Shown: positions 23,338-32,906 of the stretch, piece after piece | Layout of the letters: each line of letters starts with the position of its first letter | Numbering within the stretch: position 1 is the stretch's first letter | Assembly: GCF_024734665.1 (NCBI RefSeq) | Contig: NZ_CP102931.1 | Coordinates: 186,001 to 250,000 of the forward strand | From: Variovorax paradoxus | GTDB taxonomy: Bacteria; Pseudomonadota; Gammaproteobacteria; Burkholderiales; Burkholderiaceae_C | Direction of reading: 5' to 3' | Length of the DNA: 64,000 nucleotides | Notes under the pieces: generated by a model | What the model saw: only the letters and a program-made list of their open reading frames with translations | The model's database searches: none | Told to the model about the DNA's origin: nothing | Translations under genes and position numbers: made by a program

Positions 23338-24782
23338 GGAAGTTCCAGTTCGAAGCGGGTGCCCGGTGTCAGCGGCACGTGATGCAAGTCACCGCCATGC
23401 GCCAGCGCCACTTCGCGTGCCAGCGCCAGTCCCAGCCCGGTGCCGTCGGCGCGGCCGGTGGCGAAGGGCTCGAACAGGCTGGCCTGCAGCGATTCGGGCA
23501 CGCCGGGGCCGTCGTCGTCCACGCGGATGGCCAGCGTGCGCGCATCGGGCTGAAGGGCCGAGAGCACGACGTGGCCGCCGCGCGGCGCGTGGCGCACCGC
23601 GTTGTCGAGCAGGTTGTCGACCGCGCGCGCCAGATGCACCGGGTCGAACACGGCCTGCGCAGGTCCGTCATGCCGCAACGCTACCTGCACGCTTGCCGCA
23701 CCGGACTTGTTGGCGACGGCCGCGACGCGCTCTTCGAGCCAGCGATGCAAGTCGACCTGCAGCGGTGCCAGCGTCACCGGCTGCACGAGCGCAAGAAGGC
23801 TCTGCACCAGCCCATCGAGCCGGTCGATCTGCCCGACGATCACGCGCAGTGCCTCGCCCTGCTTCTCGGGTGTGGCGGCCAGTGCGTTCTCGGCCTTCAG
23901 CCGCATGGTGGCGATGGGGTTGCGGATCTCGTGCGCGATGCCGCCCGTCATGCGGCCCAGCGCGGCCAGGCGCTGGTCGCGGCTGCGCTGCTGGGCGGCC
24001 ACGCGCAGGTGGGCGCGGGCCTCCTCGAAGCGCAGGCGGTAGTGGTTGAAGCCGTCGACGATGCGGTCGAGCTCGCGCACGCCGGTGCGCGGCAGCTCCG
24101 GCATGGCGCCGCCGACGGCATCGGCCTGCGCCAGCCGGTTTTCCAGGCGCTGCACGTGGCGCAGCCCGCGCAGCAGGATGAAGCCCAGCCACAGGCCCGA
24201 AGCCAGCACCAGCAGCAGCAACACGCCCAGCCCGGTGCGCAGGCTGTCCTGCGCAGCCAGCGCACCGCCGTTGGTACGGGTCATGGTCCAGGCCGCCAGG
24301 TCGTTGCCCGGCGCCGCCAGCGGGCAGGCCGCGACGATCAGCGCCTCGCGGCTGCCGCGCACCACGTCGGTCTGCGGCTGTTGCGTGCGGGCCGCGAGCT
24401 GCGCCATTTCGGCGATCAGCGGCTGCTCGGCGGCAGGCACGTCGCGCTTCACGCCGCTGCCTTCGTAGGTTGGGTAGGCGTAGGCCAGCTGGCCGCCGCC
24501 GGCCTGCCACACGCCGCCTTCGACGTGCGGCGCCTCGACCAGCACCAGCTGCAGCAGCACCTGCAGCAGGTCGACCTGGGGTTGTGCGGGGGCGGGCGCG
24601 GTGGCCGACCTGGCATAGCGCGCGGCGATGGCCCGGCACGACTGCTCGGTGGCCGTGCGCCCCGCCGCCACCTGCGCGCCCGCACTGCTGCGGTACAGCG
24701 TGAGCATCACCACCGCCAGCGCGGCGCACATGCCGAACAACAGCACCCAGAAGAACAGCAACTGACCGCGCAGGGATTTCAT
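23322..24782 (-). CDS. Sensor histidine kinase, partner of NtrC-type regulator
   Basis: Membrane kinase of 486 residues. TM1 (about 5-28) and TM2 (about 180-202) enclose a periplasmic domain of some 150 residues; then a helical linker, H-box TGGIAHEIRNPIATM, and an ATPase domain with AVDNLLDNAVRHA, VDDDGPGVPES and GTGLGLALAREV. I chose ATG 24782 (MKSLRGQLLFFW) because it starts at the membrane segment and has AGGA ten bases upstream; GTG 24833 would add 17 residues overlapping the ligase gene. Ligand unknown, presumably the cargo of the downstream transporters. Confidence 0.9.
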   Translation of the reverse strand: MKSLRGQLLFFWVLLFGMCAALAVVMLTLYRSSAGAQVAAGRTATEQSCRAIAARYARSATAPAPAQPQVDLLQVLLQLVLVEAPHVEGGVWQAGGGQLAYAYPTYEGSGVKRDVPAAEQPLIAEMAQLAARTQQPQTDVVRGSREALIVAACPLAAPGNDLAAWTMTRTNGGALAAQDSLRTGLGVLLLLVLASGLWLGFILLRGLRHVQRLENRLAQADAVGGAMPELPRTGVRELDRIVDGFNHYRLRFEEARAHLRVAAQQRSRDQRLAALGRMTGGIAHEIRNPIATMRLKAENALAATPEKQGEALRVIVGQIDRLDGLVQSLLALVQPVTLAPLQVDLHRWLEERVAAVANKSGAASVQVALRHDGPAQAVFDPVHLARAVDNLLDNAVRHAPRGGHVVLSALQPDARTLAIRVDDDGPGVPESLQASLFEPFATGRADGTGLGLALAREVALAHGGDLHHVPLTPGTRFELELPWRTS

Positions 24783-24819
24783 CTGCCGCGATCCTGCTCC
24801 GCCTTCGGGCCGCGGCGCA

Positions 24820-26376
24820 TCAGCCGTGGTCACGTTCGCGCAGTTCGCGCTTGAGCACCTTGCCGATGGCGCTGCGCGGCAGCTCGTCGATGAAGCTCAG
24901 CCGCGCCAGGCGCTGCGTCTTGCCGAGCTGCGCGTTGGTCCATTGCAGCAGCGCGTCTTCGCTCGTGGCGTCGCCCTCGCGGCGCACCACGAAGGCCACA
25001 GGCGTCTCGCCCCATTGCTCCGACGGCACGCCGACCACCGCCACGTCGGCCACCGCCGCATGGCCGCGCAGCACGGTCTCGAGGTCGCTCGGGTAGATGT
25101 TGAAGCCGCCGCTGATGATCATGTCCTTCTTGCGGTCGAACAGCGTGAGGAAGCCGTCGGCGTCGAAGCGGCCCACGTCGCCGGTGCGGATGAAGCGCTT
25201 GCCGGTGGCGTCGAACCACTCGGCCTCGCGCGTCTTCTCGGGCTGGCGGTGGTAGCCGGTCATCATGCCGCCCGAGTGGCCCACCACCTCGCCGGCCACC
25301 TCGGTGTTGCCGCGCGGCAGCTCGTTGCCTTCCTCGTCGATCAGGCGGATGTCGCTGCCCTCGGCGGGCTGGCCCACCGTGTGCAGCTTGGTCGGGTGCA
25401 GGTGAGCTTCCAGGATGCAGGTGCCGCCGCCCTCGGTCATCCCGTAGAACTCGATCAGCCCGCCGGGCCAGCGCTTGAGCACGTCGCCCTTGAGCGCGGC
25501 GTTGAAGGGCGCGCTGGTGCTGAACTTGAACTTGTAGGAAGACAGGTCGTGCTCGTCGAATCGCGGGTGCGCCATCAGCCGCTGGTACTGCACCGGCACG
25601 AGCATGGTGTGCGTCACGCGGCGCTGCTCGGCCAGCTGCAGGTAGCCGAGCGCGTCGAACTTGGGCATCAGCACCACGCAGCCGCCGAAGGCCAGGGTGG
25701 GGAAGAACACCACCAGCGTGGTGTTGGAGTAGAGCGGCGTCGACAGCAGCGTGACGGTGTCGGTGCTGTATTCGTACCTGGCGCCGCGCTGCACATGGGA
25801 CCAGCGCATGCCGTGGCCCTGCACGATGCCCTTGGGCTCGCCCGTGGTGCCAGACGAATAGATGATGTTGAAGGCCCACGCCGGCTGCACCTCGACGGCC
25901 TCGGGCTGCGAACCGGCCGGTGCCAGCCAGCCTTCGATGTCGCGGCCGACCTGCGAGCCGTCGAGCGCGACGCGTGCAATGCCACCGTCCTTCGCGGGGC
26001 CGATCACCTCGGCGGCCGAGGCGTCGCTGAACAGGATGCGCGCGTCGGCGTCCTCGATCATGCGGGCCAGGCTGGCGGGCGTGGAGCCAGGCGCCAACGG
26101 GGCCACCGCGACGCCCGCGCGCAGCGCGCCCAGGAACACGGCCGCGTAGTTCACCGACGACGAGGCGCAGATGGCGATGGCGTCGCCCGCCTTGAGCCCG
26201 TCGCGCTGCAGGCTTGCCGCGACGCGGTCCATCAGCGCGTCGAGCGCGCGGTAGTCCAGCGTGCGGCCGGCATCCGCCAGCGCGGCGTGGTCGGGTGTGT
26301 GTTGTGCGTGGAGGCGAACCAGGTCGGCAATGGCGCCGAAACTGCGTTCCATAGAGGCTTGAACAGCGGGGTGCAT
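24820..26376 (-). CDS. AMP-dependent acyl-CoA synthetase/ligase (ANL superfamily)
   Basis: Enzyme that activates a carboxylic acid with ATP and couples it to CoA. The 518-residue product has the P-loop-like motif IIYSSGTTGEPKGIV, the adenine motif FYGMTEGGG, the hinge/core GRFDADGFLTLFDRKKDMI and the C-terminal catalytic lysine in SAIGKVLKREL. The closest-looking families are long-chain and 4-coumarate-type ligases, but substrate cannot be read from sequence. It lies upstream of the kinase gene, with 37 bases between, so it may be co-transcribed with the two-component genes and hint at an organic acid signal. Confidence 0.9.
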   Translation of the reverse strand: MHPAVQASMERSFGAIADLVRLHAQHTPDHAALADAGRTLDYRALDALMDRVAASLQRDGLKAGDAIAICASSSVNYAAVFLGALRAGVAVAPLAPGSTPASLARMIEDADARILFSDASAAEVIGPAKDGGIARVALDGSQVGRDIEGWLAPAGSQPEAVEVQPAWAFNIIYSSGTTGEPKGIVQGHGMRWSHVQRGARYEYSTDTVTLLSTPLYSNTTLVVFFPTLAFGGCVVLMPKFDALGYLQLAEQRRVTHTMLVPVQYQRLMAHPRFDEHDLSSYKFKFSTSAPFNAALKGDVLKRWPGGLIEFYGMTEGGGTCILEAHLHPTKLHTVGQPAEGSDIRLIDEEGNELPRGNTEVAGEVVGHSGGMMTGYHRQPEKTREAEWFDATGKRFIRTGDVGRFDADGFLTLFDRKKDMIISGGFNIYPSDLETVLRGHAAVADVAVVGVPSEQWGETPVAFVVRREGDATSEDALLQWTNAQLGKTQRLARLSFIDELPRSAIGKVLKRELRERDHG

Positions 26377-26531
26377 GGGAGAGTCAGTCCTTCATCTTGG
26401 CCAGCCGGCAGGATAGCGGACCCGTCGCGCATGGCCAGCGCCTGGGCGACGCCTGCCGGTGCAGGACACAGCGCCGTCAGTTGCCGATCAGGAAGGCGGG
26501 GCCACGATGCCCGACCATCAAGGAGCTCACC

Positions 26532-27029
26532 ATGGGATTACTCGACATCCTCCAGCAGGCCATCGGCAACAACAGCAACAACGCCGAGGCCCACATCGAC
26601 CAGGTCGCGCAGCACGCCTCTCCCGGCGAGCTTGGCGCGGGGCTCGCCGCGGCCATGCGCTCGGACCAGACGCCGCCTTTCGGCGACATGGTCGGCAAGC
26701 TGTTCGGCCAGTCGTCGCCCGCGCAGCAGGCCGGTGTGCTCAACCAGATCCTGGCCACGCTGGGCCCGGCGGCAGCCTCGGCACTGGCCGGCGGCGTGCT
26801 CGGGCGCGTGCTGCAGCCGGGGCAGACGCAGGTCACGCCCGACCAGGCCTCGCAGTTGTCGCCCGCGCAGGTGACCGAGATCGCCACGCATGCCGAGCAG
26901 CAGCATGCGGGCGTCATCGACGAGGTGAGCCAGTTCTACGCGCAGCACTCGGGGCTGATCAAGACACTGGGCGGCGCGGCCATTGCCATCGCGCTGGCGA
27001 AGATGAAAGAGAACGCCACGCGCGGCTGA
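26532..27029 (+). CDS. YidB-like DUF937 family protein
   Basis: Cytosolic helical protein of unknown function. The 165-residue product begins MGLLDILQQAIGNN and has YidB/DUF937 features: GDMVGKLFGQSSPAQQAGVLNQIL, then SALAGGVLGRVL, SPAQVTEIATHAEQ and the C-terminal TLGGAAIAIALAKM. AAGGAG lies 6 bases before ATG 26532. It is divergent from the acyl-CoA ligase gene (155-base gap holding an 8-bp inverted repeat) and converges with the efflux operon. Confidence 0.82.
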   Translation: MGLLDILQQAIGNNSNNAEAHIDQVAQHASPGELGAGLAAAMRSDQTPPFGDMVGKLFGQSSPAQQAGVLNQILATLGPAAASALAGGVLGRVLQPGQTQVTPDQASQLSPAQVTEIATHAEQQHAGVIDEVSQFYAQHSGLIKTLGGAAIAIALAKMKENATRG

Positions 27030-27044
27030 CGGACTCCGGGGCGG

Positions 27045-28496
27045 TCAGCGTGCCGACGCTGTGGTCTCGGCCCGCACCGTGTCCCCACCGCCTATCACCT
27101 TGTAGAGCGTGATGCGGTTGCTCTGCTCCGACAGGCGCAGCGTGATCAGCGTCTGCTGCGCTGTGTACAGCGAGCGCTGCGCGTCCAGCACTTCGAGAAA
27201 GCTGTAGCTGCCGCTGCGGTAGAGCGCGTTCGACAGCGTGTAGCTCTTCTGCGTGGCATCGACCAGCGACTGCTGCGCCGCGATCTGCTCGCCGATCGAG
27301 CCGCGCGTGGCCAGCGCGTCGGCCACTTCCTTGAACGCGGTCTGCACGGTCTTCTCGTAGGTGGCGAGGTCGATCTCGCGCTGCGCCTTTGCCGAGTCGA
27401 GGCTGGCGCGGTTGCTGCCGGCGTTGAAGATCGGCAGGCTGACCGACGGCGCGAAGCTCCAGGTGCTGTTGCCGCCCTTGAACAAGCCCGACAGCGCCGT
27501 GCTCGACGAGCCTGAGCTCGCGGTCAGCGAGATGCTCGGAAAGAAGGCCGCGCGCGCCGCGCCGATGTCGGCGTTCGAGCCCTGCAGCGTGTGCTCGGCG
27601 GCCAGCACATCGGGCCGCTGCTGTAGCAGCGTCGAAGGCAGCCCCGCGGGCACGTCGACCAGTGCGCTGGCCGTAGCCATGCCAGCGGCCGGCAGCAGGT
27701 CGTCGGGCACGGTGGTGCCGGCCAGCAGGTCCAGCGCGTTGCGGTCGAGCGCCACCTGCGCGGTGTAGCTGGCCACGTCCACACGCGCGGAATCCACCGT
27801 CGTCTGCGCCTGGGCCAGCGACAGCGCCGAGCTGGCGCCCAGTTCATGCATGCGGCCGGTCAGCGCATAGGTGCGCTGCTGGCTGGCCAGCGTGTCCTGC
27901 GCGAGCTTCAGCCGTTCGTTGTCTGCGGCCAGCGTGAGCCAGGCCGAGGCGACTTCCGCCACCAGGCTGATCTGCGTGCTGCGGGTCGTGGCCTCGGTCG
28001 ACAGGTAGCTCTGCAGCGCCGCCTCGTTGAGGTTGCGCACGCGGCCGAACAGGTCGAGCTCGTAGCTGCTGAAGCCCAGCGACGCGCTGTAGGTCGAGCC
28101 GATGGACGATTCGCCGCTGCTGCTCGTTGCCGCCGAGGTGCGCGCGCGCGTGGCACCTGCCGTGGCCGAGACGCTGGGGAACAGCTCGGCGCGCTGCACG
28201 CCGTACTGCGCGCGCGCCTTCTCGATGTTCTGCACCGCCACGCGCAGGTCGCGGTTGTTGGCCAGCGCGAGCGCAATGGTGCGGCGCAGCCGGTCGTCGG
28301 TGATGAAGCTCTGCCAGCCGGTGGTGGCGGAGACGGTCGCGTCCTTGGCCTCCTTCGCACCCGTGGAGGCCGGCCAGGTGGCGGGCACCGGCGCTTCTGG
28401 CCGCGAGTACACGGGCGCGAGGTTGACGCAGCCGGCCAGCAGCGCGGCTGCAACGAGTGCGGAGAGTCTGAAATGAATTCGGGTCATGGCGTTCAT
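27045..28496 (-). CDS. RND efflux outer-membrane lipoprotein (OprM/NodT family)
   Basis: Outer-membrane channel of a tripartite efflux pump. The 483-residue product has a lipoprotein signal ending LLAGC (Cys23), then [18 protein letters not shown], the typical NodT start, and two repeated long helical/coiled-coil regions with [20 protein letters not shown] in the second repeat. ATG 28496 overlaps the RND gene stop by 4 bases, so it is the third gene of the operon. Length is normal. Confidence 0.94.
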   Translation of the reverse strand: MNAMTRIHFRLSALVAAALLAGCVNLAPVYSRPEAPVPATWPASTGAKEAKDATVSATTGWQSFITDDRLRRTIALALANNRDLRVAVQNIEKARAQYGVQRAELFPSVSATAGATRARTSAATSSSGESSIGSTYSASLGFSSYELDLFGRVRNLNEAALQSYLSTEATTRSTQISLVAEVASAWLTLAADNERLKLAQDTLASQQRTYALTGRMHELGASSALSLAQAQTTVDSARVDVASYTAQVALDRNALDLLAGTTVPDDLLPAAGMATASALVDVPAGLPSTLLQQRPDVLAAEHTLQGSNADIGAARAAFFPSISLTASSGSSSTALSGLFKGGNSTWSFAPSVSLPIFNAGSNRASLDSAKAQREIDLATYEKTVQTAFKEVADALATRGSIGEQIAAQQSLVDATQKSYTLSNALYRSGSYSFLEVLDAQRSLYTAQQTLITLRLSEQSNRITLYKVIGGGDTVRAETTASAR

Positions 28497-31400
28497 GCCT
28501 CAGGCAGCGCGGTCAGCGTGGATGCCGCCGCGGGTTTTTTCTTTTGCGCGAAGAAGCGCCGGATCACGACGAAGAACAGCGGCACGAAGAAGATGCCCAG
28601 CGCGGTGGCGGTCGCGATGCCGCCCAGCACGCCCACGCCGATGGCGCGGCGGCTGCCCGAGCCCGCGCCGGTGCTCAGCGCCAGCGGCAGCACGCCGAAC
28701 ATGAAGGCCAGCGAGGTCATGAGAATGGGCCGCAGCCGCAGGCGCACCGCCTGCAGCGTGGCCTCGACCAGCGCAACGCCTTCGTCCTGAAGCTGTTTGG
28801 CGAATTCCACGATCAGGATCGCGTTCTTCGCCGACAGGCCCACCGTAGCAAGCAGCCCCACCTGGAAGTACACGTCGTTCGACAGCCCCGCCAGCTTCGT
28901 CGCCAGCACCGCGCCCAGAACGCCCAGCGGCACCACCAGCATCACCGAGAACGGCACCGACCAGCTTTCGTACAGCGCGGCCAGGCACAGGAACACGAAC
29001 AGGATCGACACCGCGTAGAGCAGCGGCGCCTGCGAGCCCGACAGGCGTTCCTGATACGAGCTGCCGGCCCATTCATAGCCGATGCCCTGCGGCAGCTGCT
29101 TCATGATGTTTTCCACCGCATCCATCGCCGCGCCCGAGCTCACGCCCGCGGCTGGGTCGCCGATCAGCTCGAACGACGACATGCCGTTGTAGCGCGACAG
29201 CTGCGGCGAGCCGTACGTCCAGCGGCTGCTGGCGAAGGCCGAGAACGGCACCATCTCGCTGCTGGCGTTGCGCACGTACCAGCTGTTCACGCTGTCGGGC
29301 TGCATGCGGAAGGGTGCGTCGGCCTGCACGTAGACCTTCTTCACGCGGCCGTTGTTGATGAAGTCGTTCACGTAGCTGCCGCCCATGGCGCTGGACAGCG
29401 TGTCGTTGATGTCCGAGGTCGACAGGCCCAGCGCAGAAGCCTTGCGGTCGTCGATGTCGATGGCGAACTGCGGCGTGTCGTCCAGGTTGTTGCTGCGCAC
29501 CTGGCTCAGCGCCGGGTCTTTCTTGGCCAGGGCCAGGAATTGCTCGCGCGCCTGCGCCAGCGCCTCGTGGCCGATGCCGCCCAGGTCCTGCAGCTGCACG
29601 TCGAAGCCCGCGTTCGAGCCCAGGCCGCGCACGGCCGGCGGCAGCATGACGAACACGTTGGCGTTGCTGGTGCGCGCGGCCATCTCCATCGTGAAGCGGC
29701 GCGACAGCGATGCGGCGTCCTGCGCCTTGCCGCCGCGCTCGCTCCAGTCCTTCAGCGTGATGAAGGCATTGCCGGTGGCCTGGTCGCCGCTCAGGCCGGT
29801 CAGCGTGATGAAGTGGGCAACCTCTTTCTGCGAGGACAGGTATTGCTCGAAGCTCTTCATGGTCTGCTGCAGCTGTTCGTCGGTGGCGCTGGCGGGCAGC
29901 TTCACCTGGGCCATCAGCGTGCCCTGGTCTTCGTCGGGCAGGAACGAGGTGGGCAGGCGCATGAAGGTCACGGCCAGCACGCCCACCAGCAGCGCGTACA
30001 CCAGCAGGCTGCGCTTGCCGCGCCGCAGCAGGCCGCCGACGCCCGAGCGGTAGCGGTCTGCATTGCGCTCGAAGTTGCGGTTGAACCAGCCGAAGAAGCC
30101 GCGTTTCTCGTGATGCTGGCCGGCCTCCACGGGCTTGAGCAGCGTGGCGCACAGCGCCGGCGACAGCGTGAGCGCCACCAGCACCGACAGCAGCATGGCC
30201 GCGACGATGGTCACCGAGAACTGGCGATAGATCACGCCCGTCGAGCCGCCGAAGAAAGCCATGGGAATGAACACCGCCGACAGCACCAGCGCGATGCCCA
30301 CCAGCGCGCCGGTGATCTCGCGCATCGACTTGCGCGTGGCTTCCTTCGGCGAGAGCCCTTCCTCGGTCATGAGCCGCTCGACGTTCTCCACCACCACGAT
30401 GGCGTCGTCCACCAGCAGGCCGATGGCCAGCACCATGCCGAACATGGTCAGCGTGTTGATCGAGTAGCCCAGCAGCGCCAGCACGCCGAAGGTGCCCAGC
30501 AGCACCACCGGTACCGCAATGGCGGGCACCAGCGTGGCGCGCAGGTTCTGCAAAAAGAGATACATGATCAGCACGACCAGCACCATCGCCTCGCCCAGCG
30601 TCTTGGCCACTTCCTCGATGGAGATGCGAACGAAGGGCGTGGTGTCGTAGCCGACCACGGCCTTCATCTGGTTGGGGAAGAAGGGCGACAGTTCCGCGAG
30701 CTTGGCCTTCACCGCGTTCGACACCGTGAGCGCATTGGCGCCGGTGGCCAGCTTCACGCCCATGCCGCCCGACGGCTTGCCGTCGAAGCGCGAGCTGACG
30801 GTGTAGCTCTCGCTGCCGAGCTCGATGCGCGCGACGTCGCCCAGCCGCACGATCGCGCCGCTGCTGCTGTCCGACTTGACGATCACCTCGCGGAACTGGT
30901 CGACGGTGCGCAGCTTGCTGCGCGCGGTGATGGTCGCGGTAAGCCGCTGACCCGCGGCCGCCGGCAGCGCGCCGAGCTGGCCGGCCGAGACCTCGGTGTT
31001 CTGGCTGGTGAGCGCGCTGGTCACGTCCGAGGGCATCAGCGAATACTTCTGCAGCTTGGCGGGGTCGAGCCAGATGCGCATGGCATAGCCCGAGCCCAGC
31101 GTCTGCACGTCGCCCACGCCGTCGATGCGGCTGAGCACGTCGAGCAGGCTGCTGGAGATGTAGTCGCCGATGTCGGTGGCCGAGGCGCTGCCGTCCTGCG
31201 AGACCAGCGAGACGATCATCAGGAAGTCGGTGCCCGACTTGGTGACCGTCACGCCCTGGCTCTGCACCGACTGCGGCAGTTGCGACTCGGCCTGCTGCAG
31301 CTTGTTCTGCACCTGCATCTGCGCCACGTCGGCGTTGGTGCCGGCTTCGAAGGTGAGCTCGATGCGCGCGGTGCCCGACGAGGTGCTGCTCGACGACATC

Positions 31401-31630
31401 GAGACGAGCCGGTCGAGGCCCTTCATCTTCTGCTCGATCACCTGCGTGACCGAGTCCTCGATGGTCTTGGCCGATGCGCCCGGGTAGGTCGCGTTGATGG
31501 AGACCTTGGTGGGTGCGATGTTGGGGTACTGCTCCAGCGAAAGCGTGGCGATGGACAGCCCGCCGGCAAGCATGATGACGATGGCGATGACCCACGCGAA
31601 GATGGGCCGGTCGATGAAGAAGCGTGCCAT
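28493..31630 (-). CDS. RND multidrug efflux transporter, inner-membrane pump (HAE1 type)
   Basis: Proton-driven trimeric pump of 1045 residues, like AcrB/MexB. It opens [21 protein letters not shown] and has the proton-relay aspartates in [19 protein letters not shown], the lysine in [19 protein letters not shown], and the usual two large periplasmic loops, each after a first helix of a six-helix repeat. The C-terminus is [17 protein letters not shown], cytosolic. It follows the adaptor gene by 13 bases. Divergent BaeSR-like regulators indicate induction by envelope or drug stress. Confidence 0.96.
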   Translation of the reverse strand: MARFFIDRPIFAWVIAIVIMLAGGLSIATLSLEQYPNIAPTKVSINATYPGASAKTIEDSVTQVIEQKMKGLDRLVSMSSSSTSSGTARIELTFEAGTNADVAQMQVQNKLQQAESQLPQSVQSQGVTVTKSGTDFLMIVSLVSQDGSASATDIGDYISSSLLDVLSRIDGVGDVQTLGSGYAMRIWLDPAKLQKYSLMPSDVTSALTSQNTEVSAGQLGALPAAAGQRLTATITARSKLRTVDQFREVIVKSDSSSGAIVRLGDVARIELGSESYTVSSRFDGKPSGGMGVKLATGANALTVSNAVKAKLAELSPFFPNQMKAVVGYDTTPFVRISIEEVAKTLGEAMVLVVLIMYLFLQNLRATLVPAIAVPVVLLGTFGVLALLGYSINTLTMFGMVLAIGLLVDDAIVVVENVERLMTEEGLSPKEATRKSMREITGALVGIALVLSAVFIPMAFFGGSTGVIYRQFSVTIVAAMLLSVLVALTLSPALCATLLKPVEAGQHHEKRGFFGWFNRNFERNADRYRSGVGGLLRRGKRSLLVYALLVGVLAVTFMRLPTSFLPDEDQGTLMAQVKLPASATDEQLQQTMKSFEQYLSSQKEVAHFITLTGLSGDQATGNAFITLKDWSERGGKAQDAASLSRRFTMEMAARTSNANVFVMLPPAVRGLGSNAGFDVQLQDLGGIGHEALAQAREQFLALAKKDPALSQVRSNNLDDTPQFAIDIDDRKASALGLSTSDINDTLSSAMGGSYVNDFINNGRVKKVYVQADAPFRMQPDSVNSWYVRNASSEMVPFSAFASSRWTYGSPQLSRYNGMSSFELIGDPAAGVSSGAAMDAVENIMKQLPQGIGYEWAGSSYQERLSGSQAPLLYAVSILFVFLCLAALYESWSVPFSVMLVVPLGVLGAVLATKLAGLSNDVYFQVGLLATVGLSAKNAILIVEFAKQLQDEGVALVEATLQAVRLRLRPILMTSLAFMFGVLPLALSTGAGSGSRRAIGVGVLGGIATATALGIFFVPLFFVVIRRFFAQKKKPAAASTLTALPEA

Positions 31631-31643
31631 GTGCGTTGCTTCC

Positions 31644-32834
31644 TCAGCGGCTGGTGCCGACGCTTGCCGCGCTGGCCACCGTTGCGGTGGTATCGGCGGT
31701 CACGGGTTTCACTGTGTCGCCCACTTTGACTTTGAGCGAGCCCTCGACGATCACGCGCTCGCCCGCCTTCAGCCCGTCGGTCACTTGCCAGCGATTGCCG
31801 ACCGCGCGCGACACCTTCAGCGCGCGCTTCTCGACCTTGTTGTCGGCAGTGACCACCAGCGCCGATGCATCGCCGCTGGCCGTGCGCGTCACGCCCTGCT
31901 GCGGCACCAGCAGCGCCCGTTCGGCCACGCCCTCTTCGAGCACGGCGCGCACGTACATGCCGGGCAGCAGCGTGCGCTCGGGGTTCGGCACCAGGATGCG
32001 CAGCGTGACCGCGCCCGTGCCTTCGCTGACGGTGACGCTCGCGAACTGCAGGCGCCCGGTATGGGCGTAGACCGTGCCGTCTTCCAGCAGCAGCTTCACC
32101 GAGGCTTCGCTCTTGTCGCCGCTGCTCTTGAGCGTGCCGGCCGCCAGTTCGCGCTGCAGCCGCAGCAGCTCGGTGGTCGATTGCGTCACGTCGACATGGA
32201 TCGGGTCGAGCTGCTGCACCGTGGTGAGTGCGGTGGTCTGGCTGGCCGTGACCAGCGCGCCCGGCGTGACCGTCGAGGCTTCGATGCGCCCTGCGATCGG
32301 CGCGGTGATGCGCGTGAAGCCGAGGTTGATGCGCGCCGTGTCGAGCGAGGCGCGGGCCACGCCGAGCTCGGCTTCAGCTTGCTGCAGCGTGGCCTGGCTG
32401 TCTTCGCTGGTCTGCCTGCTCACGGCTTCGATCTTCGCGAGCTCGGCATTGCGGCGCGCGGTGACCTTCGCGGAGTTGACCGTGGCCTCGGCCTTGGCGA
32501 CGCTTGCCTGCGCGCTGGCGTAGGACGCCTTGTAGCTGGCAGGATCGAGCTGGTAGAGCACCTGCCCGGCCTTGACCAGCGCGCCCTCTTCGAACAGGCG
32601 CTGCTGCACGATGCCGCCGACCTGCGGGCGGATCTCGGCGCTCAGGCGGGCGCGGGTGCGGCCCGACAGCTCGGTGGTGATCGGCTGGTTCTCGGGCTGG
32701 ATGGTGACCACGCCGACTTGCGCGGCGGGGAGCTGGGGCGGTGCGGAAGAAGAGCCGGAGCATCCCGCGATCGCGCCCAGCAGGCCGATGGCCAGGGCGC
32801 ACGCGAGGCCGGTGCGGATGAAGCGGGAAGACAT
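31644..32834 (-). CDS. RND periplasmic adaptor (membrane fusion protein), lipoprotein
   Basis: Adaptor linking pump and outer-membrane channel. The 396-residue product has a lipobox LLGAIAGC (Cys25), the lipoyl half [25 protein letters not shown], an alpha-hairpin rich in Ala/Lys, the second lipoyl half [12 protein letters not shown], and beta-barrel/membrane-proximal parts. I start at ATG 32834 just before the lipoprotein signal; ATG 32864 would add ten residues and lies inside a palindrome. First gene of the efflux operon. Confidence 0.93.
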   Translation of the reverse strand: MSSRFIRTGLACALAIGLLGAIAGCSGSSSAPPQLPAAQVGVVTIQPENQPITTELSGRTRARLSAEIRPQVGGIVQQRLFEEGALVKAGQVLYQLDPASYKASYASAQASVAKAEATVNSAKVTARRNAELAKIEAVSRQTSEDSQATLQQAEAELGVARASLDTARINLGFTRITAPIAGRIEASTVTPGALVTASQTTALTTVQQLDPIHVDVTQSTTELLRLQRELAAGTLKSSGDKSEASVKLLLEDGTVYAHTGRLQFASVTVSEGTGAVTLRILVPNPERTLLPGMYVRAVLEEGVAERALLVPQQGVTRTASGDASALVVTADNKVEKRALKVSRAVGNRWQVTDGLKAGERVIVEGSLKVKVGDTVKPVTADTTATVASAASVGTSR

Positions 32835-32839
32835 GTTCA

Positions 32840-32862
32840 GGATTCCAATCAGGTTGGAATCC
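32840..32862. promoter_or_regulatory. Perfect 9-bp-arm palindrome before the adaptor start
   Basis: GGATTCCAA (32840-32848) and TTGGAATCC (32854-32862) are separated by five bases. It ends 5 bases before the adaptor ATG, so in the mRNA it would form a hairpin covering the ribosome-binding region, or at DNA level it may bind a dimeric regulator. Confidence 0.6.
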
Positions 32863-32874
32863 ATGGTCTTCAGT

Positions 32875-32895
32875 GAATGTGGAGCGAATGTGGAG
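32875..32895. promoter_or_regulatory. Tandem 10-bp repeat, 11-bp period (OmpR-type operator)
   Basis: GAATGTGGAG occurs at 32875-32884 and exactly again at 32886-32895. An 11-bp period is typical for OmpR/PhoB-family tandem sites. It lies in the gap between the efflux operon and the BaeSR-like genes, 41-61 bases upstream of the adaptor start. Confidence 0.6.
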
Positions 32896-32906
32896 GTCCC
32901 TGCGGC

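Noticed and set aside
27025..27049. GCTGAC...GTCAGC inverted repeat between the yidB-like and efflux genes as a terminator
   Set aside because: Six-base arms, 13-base loop and no T-run; too weak to call.
28544..31729. 1061-codon open frame on the plus strand opposite the RND pump
   Set aside because: Composition is that of an antisense shadow in GC-rich DNA (His/Arg/Gln-rich, no domain); the minus strand holds a complete AcrB-like pump.
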